Part shown: one piece after another, positions 23,601 through 33,583 of the stretch | Position numbering within the stretch: the stretch's first letter is position 1 | Layout of the letters: every line of letters begins with the position of its first letter | Assembly (NCBI GenBank): GCA_013423385.1 | Contig: BLZA01000016.1 | Span: 124,001-188,000 of the forward strand | Direction of reading: 5' to 3' | DNA: 64,000 nucleotides | DNA from: Naganishia liquefaciens | Taxonomy: Eukaryota > Basidiomycota > Tremellomycetes > Filobasidiales > Filobasidiaceae | Notes under the pieces: model-generated | What the model was told of the DNA's origin: nothing | Databases searched by the model: none | Seen by the model: only the letters and a program-made list of their open reading frames with translations | Program-made: the position numbers and the translations under genes

Positions 23601-25438
23601 CGCGACTGCCGTTGTGACCGCGGCAATATCCCGGACCTGGTCCGTCAAGTTGCTGGCCATAACATTGACCTTTTCCGTCAACTCTTTCCACACGCCGGCC
23701 ACCCCGGGCACGTCCGCCTGTGCGCCGAGTCGGCCCTCGGTCCCGACGAGCTTGGCGACGCGTGTGACTTCGGACGAAAACGAACGCAGTGAGTCAACCA
23801 TGCCGTTGACTTCGTTCTTGAGCTGAAGAATCTCGCCCTCGGCATGCGTGTCAATTTTTTTCGAAAGATCACCACGCGCGACGGCCGTCGTCACCTGTGC
23901 AATCTCTCTGACTTGAGATGTCAGGTTGGTCGCCATCGAGTTGACAGACTGAGTCAATTCCAGCCAACTGCGAACGAAATTTAGCGGCGCTACCCAACCA
24001 GTCATGACCAGACTCACGTGCCCTCCACGCCCTGCACTTTGGCCGTACCCCCAAGCTTTCCCTGCGTTCCGACTTCATGCGCGACGCGCGAGACCTCGCT
24101 CGAAAACACTCGAAGTCGCTTGACCATATTATTGACGGTATCCTTTAGCACGGCAATCTCCCCCTCGGCCACGATATCGATTGTCTGTTCCAGATCGCCA
24201 CGCGCAATGGCGGTGCACACTTTGCCGATCGAGCGAACCTGGGTCGTCAACTTCATGCACAGTTCGTTTTGGTTGTTGAGCAGCTCAAGCCAGACGCCCT
24301 GCGCGCTTGCGACTTCGGCGGTTCTGCGCGTTTTGCTCAGCTACACCACTTCGTAACGGCGACAATCGATTTCGACTCACTTTCCCAGCAAACCCTTGGT
24401 CCCGACTTCATACGATACCCGACTGACCTCGCTCGCCAAATGTCTCAACTGCATCACCATGCCATTGATCGTCATTTTCAACTCGTCAATCTCGCCCTCG
24501 GCTTCGACGTCGATCGTATTAGAAAAATCCCCTCTCAAGATCGACTTTGTCACGGCGCTGATCCCGCGTACTTGGTTGGTCAGTTTATCGGCCATACGGT
24601 TGACGGCATCGGTGACGAGGAACCATGAACCCGCTACACCGGGCACACGGGCTTGACCGCCCAGCTGACCTCGTGAGCCGACCTGGAGGTCCCCAATTAG
24701 CACAATCGCAAACTGTGCCTCTCGCCGCGCTCACCTCGGTAGAAACTCGCTCCACTTCCAACGCAAACGTCGACAACTGATCCACCATGTTGTTGATGAT
24801 CTCTGCTTCATATCAGCTACCGTATTCCATGTTCGCGCTACACTGATCGCCCGGAACTCACCCTTGAGCTCAATCATCTCCTGCCCCTTGACCGGCACGA
24901 TAATCTTTTGCGTCAAATCCCCCAGCGCCACGGCCTTGCACACGCGCGCGATATCCTGCACCTGTGCTTTTAACAATTCCAACTCGGTCTCGGCGCTCAT
25001 CGGGGAATGCACGACGTCGTCCCGCGGCGTGGTGGGCGTTGCATGACGACTGATGGTAAGATGATTCATCGGTGTGATCGGAAGAGAATCCTTTGTCGAC
25101 CTGCGACACGTTGGACACGCTACGTTGCTGCCGTTCTCCCTCTGTCGAACGCCATTGACTGTCCGTTCATTCCGCTTCAAGAGCCTCACCTCCTCTTCAG
25201 CGTCCCTCAACCGTTTGCCCATCTCGAGCACGGCTTTTTCCACCTGCAGCTCGGCATTCGAACGGGAATGATGTCGACTGAGCAAGTCGGCAACCTGGGA
25301 TTCGTCAATGGGTGTCGTGGTCGAGGGCACGGCGACGCCCATGAGCGCCAAGAGGTGTTCGGCGAATGCTTCGTTGGACGCGGTGGACGCGAGCATCGTA
25401 TGACCTTCTGATGGGACGAGTCGTGACCCCGGCTCCAT
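20638..25438 (-). CDS. nik1: Group III hybrid histidine kinase (Nik1/Os-1 type)
   Basis: This is a cytosolic osmosensing kinase upstream of the HOG MAP-kinase pathway and the target of dicarboximide and phenylpyrrole fungicides. After a coiled head ([16 protein letters not shown]) there are seven HAMP-type repeats ([36 protein letters not shown] patterns). Then come the H-box [15 protein letters not shown], HATPase boxes [21 protein letters not shown] and [12 protein letters not shown], and a receiver domain with [18 protein letters not shown]. The phospho-acceptor Asp lies in an 18-base micro-exon (MDVSMP), followed by [28 protein letters not shown] and FVSKP. The last exon, phased by [12 protein letters not shown], ends at TGA 20638-20640. 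Start MEPGSRLV at 25438 is the first ATG. The protein has about 1,350-1,400 residues. All catalytic residues are present. Confidence 0.95.
21090..21107 (-). other. 18-base micro-exon with the phospho-acceptor Asp
   Basis: Reading the minus strand, YHVVL is followed by GTGAGT...CGTAG (21108-21161), then ATGGATGTGTCGATGCCT, then GTGCGT...TATAG (21040-21089), then IVGGFEAT. Both introns are about 50 bases with canonical ends, all phases are zero, and the join gives [19 protein letters not shown]. This is the expected receiver-domain core with the acceptor Asp as the second residue of the micro-exon. Confidence 0.85.
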
Positions 25439-26839
25439 CTTGGAGGCTATTGTGAACCCGCAGCCGTGATTTGTTTCTCAAATTCTGGATGTAGACCTAT
25501 CTGCAGCAGATTCCATCAGTGAATCTAGTCGCGAATGCCAAAGGACGTCTGTCATCCCCTCGGGGTCAACTCACCGTGTATCAAGTCCCAATCAAACCAT
25601 ACCTCTAATGTTCCGTTTATGCTGTGTGATCCTTCCGTCGTCTCGCTGTATCCTCAACCATTCACCCGTCAATACAGACATCTTGAACCTTGCGCCGATC
25701 CAAGCATTCTCTCGACGGAACAATGCCCTCCCTCCCTCGCTCGTCGCCGGTGCGGCCCAGCGAGCGCGCGGCTAATGCCCTCTTTTCGGCACAAAATTGC
25801 GGGTGCAAATCAGCTGTATATTCAATTGACGGGCTGTACAAGGGATTGCAAGGTGATTTTACCCGCTTTTCAATTCCGGGGGGTGGTAATGGGGTGGTGT
25901 GCCAACGGATGAGGCTTGTTTGATCGGGATTGTGGCTGATTAGCGGTTAGGGAAGCTCGGCGATGCGATGTACGCCGCCGAAGAATATTGTAGCTGGGGC
26001 GAGCACCCTGCTTGTTCTCCGACGGAATATGTCATGTCGCCATGCATGTCAAGTGGAATACCATGTCGTACACGGTGCGCACTCGTCCAATCCTCGACGA
26101 ATTATGGGCATTTGGTTAGGATGTCTCTACATCACGTAAAAGGATGTCGCAGTTTTTTTATGTTTCGTGGCTCGTAGCATTTCGAGCGAGGGCCTTGCAG
26201 CACAAGGCCCGTGAGTCGCCTGAAACTTGCGATCTTGCCTTTTGGTGGGCACGAGCTGGCGCATGTTTGTGCCAGATTCGTCCCACATGTCCCATATGAC
26301 AAGAGTGCATCGAGAATGCAAGTGTTCGAAAGGAACACCCGTTGCGATTGACCCAGGAAAACCGCTGGGCTATGACCCCACATACCATAAAACCTCGAGT
26401 CGACAAGATGGCTCGAGACGTCAAGTAGTCCCAAATAGGCATTGGACTCACAGCCGAACAGTAGTATCAAGTCGAGTGTCATACGGAACAGAAGCGACGC
26501 GACCCAACCCAACCCAACCCTTCGCGCCGACACAGCCATGACGCACCGACGTTTGCCGATGTCCCACAGCCCGATAGACGCATCCACCACCACCGCTGCC
26601 TCCACGCGACCGACGGCCCCCGCGACTTCGCCTCCCCCGCGCGACTTGTTCGGGGCGCACCCTCGCACGCGTCTTCCGTTGTTGTTGTTTTCACGCGCCT
26701 GAAACACAGCCGCGAGCAAAGTTGGCCCCGGTATATAGCTTGTCGGTCCTCGTCCGCCATCATCCTACGGCTGCACCCCCCCTCCGTCCCGCGCCCCTCG
26801 CTTTCGCACATTACCCAAGTCCCCGCCAGCCCGCCAGCC
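25439..26839. promoter_or_regulatory. 1.4 kb divergent promoter, histidine kinase / GPI protein
   Basis: Both genes start away from this region. A TATATA (ggtatatagc) lies near 26732, about 105 bases before the GPI-protein ATG, and pyrimidine-rich leaders follow. A short direct repeat (cccaacccaaccc) occurs near 26505. Several open frames exist but lack splice or domain support. No tRNA-like B box was found. Confidence 0.5.
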
Positions 26840-27619
26840 ATGTTGCCCACAACGCTACTCACCGTCGCCCTCTCCGCGCTTGCCTCGGTCCAGGCCATCC
26901 GCGTGAATTCACCCAGCACGTCGACGGTTCAGTCGGCTGGGAGCCCGTTGCAGTTGACCTGGGAGAGCGTCAGCACGGATCCGACGAGTTTTGCCGTGGT
27001 GTTGGTCAACCAGGTGCGTGTACCCTGTATCGTCAAGCGTGAAAATCGTTGATACTGATGACTTCTTTTTTTTTTCTGTGGGGGGTTTCGTAGAATGCCG
27101 AGTTCCTTTCCAACTCGCCCGTGACACTCATCGCGAACCAATCCACCTCGGCCGGATCCACGAGCGTCTCCTACCCATCGTAAGCCCCAATCTCCTCTCA
27201 TTCGTCATGTTTCACTCGGATATTCATTCCCACGCCTCAACACCAGCGGCTCATGGCCCGCCGGAACGGGATTCCAAGTCAACTTTGTCAAGTCTACCGA
27301 TGAAGTAAACTCGATTCTGGCGCAATCAGGCATGTTCAACATTACGAGCTCGGGAGGATCTTCCTCTTCTGCCTCGTCGTCTTCCAGCGCTTCGTCATCG
27401 TCGGCCTCCTCATCGCGTGCGTCAACATCATCATCGGCCGCATCGACCTCGGCTGCGACCGTGATGCAATCGAGCACGAGCGCGGTGTACTCGGGTAACG
27501 CCCAATCCACCGGGGCGATTCCCTCGGGACAGGCGGCGCCGACGAGTGGAGCGGTCGCGTTGAGCGTGAGCGGTGGTGTTGCAGTCTTGGGAGCGTTTGC
27601 ACTCGGTTTGGTCTTGTAA
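26840..27619 (+). CDS. Secreted Ser-rich GPI-anchored protein, Kre9/KNH-like
   Basis: A signal peptide (MLPTTLLTVALSALASVQA) is followed directly by IRVNSPSTSTVQSAGSPLQL and TWESVSTDPTSFAVVLVNQ. That is the start of the Ig-like Kre9/KNH-type N-terminal domain of fungal wall proteins. Two short introns (donors near 27015 and 27183) lead to GSWPAGTGFQVNFVKSTDEV and FNITSSG, the end of that fold. A Ser-rich stalk of about 60 residues follows, likely O-mannosylated, and a hydrophobic C-terminus (AVALSVSGGVAVLGAFALGL) after a small-residue region fits a GPI attachment signal. The protein would sit on the plasma membrane or in the glucan layer. The total of about 200 residues is usual for this family. 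It converges tail to tail with the helicase, 73 bases apart. Confidence 0.85.
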
Positions 27620-27692
27620 TAGAGGATCTCTTTTATGGATTTTTTTCTTCTTTTGTTTATTCCTGGGACAAGTACACACGGATGAAATGTCT

Positions 27693-30600
27693 CTACGATA
27701 ACAACGTCAACACGGCCTTGACCACATCCGTCCCAACATCCACCCCGCGACCGTGCTCAACGCCCTCGATAGCCTCGCCCAACTTGACATCCACCAGCCG
27801 CCTCACCTGATTCACCAGCACTCCGACGCGCGCCCACGCCCGCATCCGCAGGACGGACCCTTGCTTGCCGACCATGAGTCCGCCCGCAAAGTGATTGACC
27901 GTGACGCTGCCGCCAAACAAGAGCAGCGCAAAGAGCGGGATCTCGGTCGCGTCAAACAGAAAAGGTTTGCTCGTTTCGGCCTTGTGAAAGTAGGTAAGGT
28001 AGCCGAGTTTGAGGTTGGGTTCGCTGAAGAGAATGGCCGCCGGGTGCTGTTGGGCGGCGTGAAAGAAGGGGGGGGGGGGGTTCAGCTTTTGGTACGACAC
28101 GGGAGCGGCGTCGATGAGAGGACGTACGATGAATACGCGACTCGAGTCATCGTAAAACTTGACCTCCTTGGCCTCGTGCTCTTTGACGAGCGCTCCGGCC
28201 TGGATCTTTTCGAACCGTGCATCCGGTGGACGGATCATGGCGACACGGGGATAAAACGCGCCCGTGAGGATGCCCTTCAACAGGTGCTCATTATCGCTGT
28301 TGACGTTGAGCGCTGTACGATCCGTAATGTAGCCGAGCTCGGTCAGAGAGCCGAGAAAGTCTTGGCGCAGGGAATTGATGTCGCGAATGGTGGAGGGGTT
28401 GATAAAGTTCTGTCGTGGGGGGGGGGGGTCAGCAGGTGCGAAAAAATCGGGTACGGTCGACCAAACGCACTTCTTCGCAGAACGCGCGGAGCGAGGCGTT
28501 TCTCAGGTCCCGCGTCGCATCGTATGCTCGAAGGTTTAGCAAGATGTCGCTCTTCCCCCACGCAAAGCGTTCCCTCGCCCTAAAGTTTCGTTAGCCATCG
28601 ATGCCCTCTCGCAGCACGACCGTGCGCACCTCTTCATTTCTTCCCGTTTCTCCATGGGTCCGGCAAAGAGCGGCTTGCTCGAGAGCATGGCAGCGATAGT
28701 CAAGACTGCGGCGGGATCAGTACAAGCAGATTATATTTGATGCATCAACGTACCGGGATCCAATGCGCGGAAAACACAGCCCAGGACAAGCATCTACAAT
28801 GGAGATCAGTCACCGAATTGTACCCGACCCTGGCCACGCACTTTTGCCAGCCGCAGATCCACCGGCAGCGCCGCCATGTGTCGTCCGAGAGCCGTCAAAT
28901 GACTCGTCATGGCCTCGCCCTCCACGGCGCCCAAGTCCAACAACGTCCGCCACGCTGAATCAATCGCGCCAATCTTGGGCGGATCAATCGCTTTCAACAA
29001 ATACGTCTTGACGTCGATGCTCTGGTCCATAGACTTTACTTGTAAGAACAGCGACTCGAGCGGCGTGCGCAGGATTTCGGGAATGGCAAAGCGCGCCATG
29101 TACTGTTCCTCAATTCGACGCGTAAAGAGCTTGTAGCAGACTCCCGGCTTGACTCGACCGGCTCGTCCGCGCCGTTGTTTAGACGCCGCCCGGCTCGTGT
29201 ACGTCTCGACGAGCTTGGACATGCTCGTGTCGGGATCGTACTGCGTCTCCTTGACCTTGCCGCAGTCGATGACGTAGACGATTTCAGGGATGGTAATGGA
29301 CGTCTCGGCCACGTTGGTCGCCACGACGACTTTGCGACCCGACGTCTTGGCGAATACTTGCTTCTGCTCATTGTTGGACAAGTTGGCGTGAAGCGGCAGA
29401 ATCGTGCAATCACGCAAACCGGCCGACCGAAGGACGTCTATCGTGGACTTGATCTCGGCCACACCGGGCATACTACTAGAGTCAGCGCAGATCGTCACGG
29501 ATGAACGGCACTTACAAGATTAGTATACCTTCATCCTTTTTCGACGTCTTGTCAACATGGCGCACAATGGCAGCCACCAGATCATACGGAATAGACTGGC
29601 CTGTCGACAAAATTTCCAGCGCACGTCTGGCATCGTCATTGATATCGAGTTTTGCCAGAGCATCACGCAGAGATTGCTTCTGCTCCTCGGTCTGACGCAT
29701 CTTGTACTTGGGTGCTTCAGGTCGGAATGACAAGTCGGAAATGTAGTCCTCCATGTAGCTGTGACATGTCAGCCCGGGTCGGGTCTCTGCCTCTTCAACT
29801 TACAAATCCTGAACCGGGTGCGTAAACCCGGGAATCTCGAGCGCGGGAGCGCCGCCAAAGTAGTCTGCGGCGCGGGTCAGCTCTGTCTGCGAATGCTCGG
29901 ACGAAACATACTGATAAACGTCTGCTGATTGATGGTGGCACTCATGAGAACGACCTGCAAACGTCAGCATAGCACAGGCCACCAAGCACAAACATACCTT
30001 GATCCGCTGGTTCCGCTCGAGAAGCTCTCGCAGCTGCAATAGCAAAAAGTCCGAGTCGACCGACCGCTCATGCACTTCGTCGACGACAATGTGCGATACT
30101 CCTTCCAGATCCGCATCTCCGCCGGCTGACAAGCGGCGCAGAATGACTCCAGTCGTGACAAATGAGATTTGAGTATTGGGTCCCGTTTTCGATTCCCCTC
30201 GGATCGCATAGCCCTGCAGGAGTTAGCTATAACTCGAATGAGGTGGCCGGCAGGACTTACCACGGTCTGCGCGCCCTGATCCAAGTCTTCCATGCGTTCA
30301 TCGGCCACACGACTTGCCAATCCAAGGGCGGAGACACGTCGCGGCTGCGTGACGACAATCCTGGTCTGTGCGCCGCGCCCAGCTTCGATCTCGTGGTCGA
30401 GGATAAACTGCGGCAGCTGTGTACTTTTCCCACAACCAGTCTGCACTTGAGTCAGCACGGGCCAGCTGGCCTCGACGGGGACTTACCTCTCCCACCACAA
30501 TCAAGACCCGGTTCTTTTCCAAGAGGGCCGTGATCCGATCTCGCTCCTGCCACGCCGGAAGCGCCATTCGTGCGCACAACATCTTGTCCCATCCGGGCAT

Positions 30601-33279
30601 CTGGCGCATCCTCTTCTGACGCTCTTCGACGCCCTGCAGAGCCATTGGTTCCCTTTTGCGCCGCTGTCCGCGCTTCTTGCTCGTCACCATCTCGGCTTCT
30701 TCCGTCGCCGTCTCGACCTGCGGCACCAAGAACTGTGTGACATGTCCGACGTCTGGCGGATTTTCAACAGCCTCTGGGAGGAGCTGTTCGAGAATCTCGA
30801 GCATGGCGTACACGGCGCCGCCCTGGCCGGCTTCTAGCAATGACCGCAAATCTGGCCGCTCTGGATCTCGAAATGCTCGCAACACCTGGGCGTGTAGATG
30901 TAGCTTGATGTACGATGGCAACGAGGCCGACGTTAGGTAGAATGAAGGCGGATGCGTAGGGTACATGGCTGACGGGTAAGGTGATTCGGGCGAAAAGATG
31001 ACGTTGAGTACGAGCTCGTCGATATCGATCTGAAACTCGGTCTCGGACGTCTCGCGATACCGGTCGCCGAGCACGCTCGATAGGATCGTCTTTTCCTCGA
31101 GCCGCACCGTCTCACGTTCCTCCTCGGGCTCGGCCGCCACGACGGCTTGCGGTCCCCATTCGTCGTCCCACCCACACAGCCTGCGCCCGATCATATCCAG
31201 TGCCATGCTTTCGCTCTGCGCATCATCGACCACACGCTCGACGGCTTTTCTCGGAAACCCGGCTTTGACGACCTTGTCGACGAGCCACCCCCGCAGCAGT
31301 CCTTGCTGTCCGCCGCTCCCGGCCGCAGCAGACGACACGAAATCCTTGACCCCGCGTTGCGGCGTATACCGCGCCGGCAGATCGTCCTCGGGCAAGTGGA
31401 CGAGCAGCCATTCGATGGCGGCCTCGAAAGGCGAAAGAAAGCTCAGACTGAGCATCAACGGATCGCGGCCCTTGTCGCCGCTATGTAGACGCTCGTGTGC
31501 GCTCACGAGGGCCGCCATGCATGAATCGACGTGGGCGCGACGGAAGCCAAGGTCGATCAATTGCGTGCGGATCGCCGCTGGATCAAAGCCCGGCGTGTTG
31601 GCGCCCGAGGGCAGGGTCGAGGGTGTCGCCTCGGACTCGCGCGTCGCCTCGAGAATAGCGGAAGGGTATTTGGACATCATCTGGCTGTCATTAGCCACGA
31701 TCAGCCAACCTGCCTCGGTCGCGTACTCACCCTTCGGATAATCTCCTCGACGACTTCCCGCTGTGTCTGTGTCATCTTGACCTCGGGCACATTCTTCCAT
31801 CCACGCTCGCCGCCACTTGCTTGCGCCATACCATTCCCGGCCTCCTTGCGACCCTGCACTGTCTCGTCCTTGTCGATCTTTTCCAGCTTTTCCTTGCGCT
31901 TTGCTTGCCGCTCCTCGACTTGCTTTTTCGCCGCAAACGGATCGGGATTCCATTCCCATTCGCGGTGTGCTGGTGCAGCCGCTTTTTCGGCGAGGAGCGT
32001 GGACCAGTAAGGGCGTATGGAGGGCGGGAGGACCATGCTGAGGGGAAGGTGCGAGCAGAACTGTAAGGGGTGGGTTAGGACAAGTCGAGCGGTTGGTTAA
32101 GGGTAAAGCGAGTGAGAAGGCGGATTGCAGGCGGGTAGTTGTACCTCGTTCGGGTCTCTCGAAAATTGCAAGGGAACCCTGGCGTTGACGCGTAACAGGG
32201 TTTGTTTGTCATACGCCAAACACCCGATCGACCTCTTGGCTTCCTCGCCACATTACGGGCTCATGCGCGAACCCACGCGCGAGCCCAAAGAAGCCGAGAT
32301 GCCTTGTCGACCAACAGAAAACATCCTTGCCATTACCCACTTGTCCATCTCGAGGCGGACACACCCAAATCCCTTGCCCTGGATAAGAGCTTTGGTGTGC
32401 GGTCGCCTCCGCCGATCAAGATGACCGATCGTGGAACCATCGATCGTATCGGCCGCGAGCGACATCGTCGGGATGATTCGGCACCGGAAAAAAAGGCCAT
32501 CGAATGCTCGTTCCGCTCGCGATGGACTGTCGGTCATCCCATGATGACCTCAATCCCGACACCATAGATCCAGCTGCGCTTCGTGAAAGACGCCGACTCT
32601 GCCCGTCGACGCTGGTAGTCTCGCTTCGCTCGAGGGGATTCTCAGCCATCCTACGACAATCTCGCAGGATCCCTGCCTGCGGCGCTTGTACTCTCGCTCC
32701 GCTCGACGAGACAGGCATTCTCGGCCGTCCTACGACGACCTCGGAGAATGCTTGCCTGCGGCGCTGGTATTCTCGCTTCGCTCGAGGGGATTCTCGCTCC
32801 CTCCGATCGCTCGAGGCCGCCGTCCGCGCCGACTCACCCGGAATAACCCGTACACCGCGCCCATATGCCTCGCCATCACCTGTTCCTGCTCCCCTTGGTC
32901 CACCTTTACCTCTGCCACCATCCTCACCACATCCAAATCCGTCACATTCTTATTCTTTCGTTTCCTCAGCAATACCTTGACGTTCCACGTCCCGTTTCCC
33001 TTATTCGGCGTCTGTTTCCGGGGGGAAAAGCGTTAGATGGGGATCAATGCATTGGAAAGCCACGCGTACCGCTTCCACCACGGGCCTCTCCCATCCTTCC
33101 TTTTGACACCGTTCATTCAACAATGTCACGGGCGTCTTGTACCCAACGGGGAACAACGGCTTGGGCCTCGGTGGGTCGTCCGCGGCCGGTCCCTGTTTCT
33201 GCGGTGGCGGGGCAGACTTGGCCGAATTCCCAGCGTTGCCGGATTTCACGACGTTGCGGGGTCCTTTACGTGGTGGCAT
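27693..33279 (-). CDS. DHX57-like DExH-box RNA helicase with UBA and RWD domains
   Basis: The N-terminus ([14 protein letters not shown], then [20 protein letters not shown] and [12 protein letters not shown]) is the dsRNA-binding-like block of DHX29/DHX57/YLR419w helicases. It splices over 777 bases to [23 protein letters not shown]-like part ([33 protein letters not shown]) and an RWD-like part ([29 protein letters not shown]) follow. The helicase core has [39 protein letters not shown] (DEVH in place of DEAH), [13 protein letters not shown] and [14 protein letters not shown]. The HA2/OB-fold C-terminus ([20 protein letters not shown]) ends VLTLLS. It is probably ribosome- or RNA-associated in the cytoplasm. 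Start 33279 is preferred over an in-frame ATG at 33375 because the conserved basic head begins there. Confidence 0.9.
32590..32825. repeat. Second copy of the GC-rich repeat, inside a helicase intron
   Basis: Phrases shared with the COQ9 intron array are tctcgctccgctcgacgaga, ggcattctcggccgtcctac, gacctcggagaatgcttgcc, tgcggcgctggtattctcgc and ctcgcttcgctcgagg. They come in the same order as in a COQ9-intron unit. The intron is 32061-32837 (777 bases), compared with about 50 bases for other introns of this gene. The orientation relative to transcription is the same as in COQ9, since both host genes are on the minus strand. Confidence 0.85.
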
Positions 33280-33536
33280 CGCCAAGCTCGGTTCGATGGG
33301 AAGGGAAATCCCGGGGCGGGGAGGGGGGAGCCAGCGGGTTTTCTTGGGCAAAGCACGGGGGTGCATCTGAGACATCCAGGGCGGATGCGATCGGCGGATG
33401 CAAATACCTGGGTGTGCGCGGATGCAGATGGTTGAAACACGCAGGGCATGCCCCGTCTCTACATCGATGACGTCCCCTTGCAGTCGTCGGGGTGGGGATC
33501 ATCGCGTGTGGATTGGTCAGCCAGTTGATCGCACAG
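33280..33536. promoter_or_regulatory. Bidirectional promoter, helicase / phytoene desaturase
   Basis: 257 bases separate the two divergent start codons. No canonical TATA is seen, which would fit the housekeeping helicase. Any light- or stress-responsive site for the carotenoid gene would have to lie here or within the helicase leader. Confidence 0.45.
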
Positions 33537-33544
33537 ATGGCAGA

Positions 33545-33583
<39 letters not shown>

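Noticed and set aside
26128-26719. 195-codon minus-strand frame in the divergent promoter
   Set aside because: Overlaps the GPI-protein promoter, has low-complexity Arg/Gly parts and no recognisable domain.
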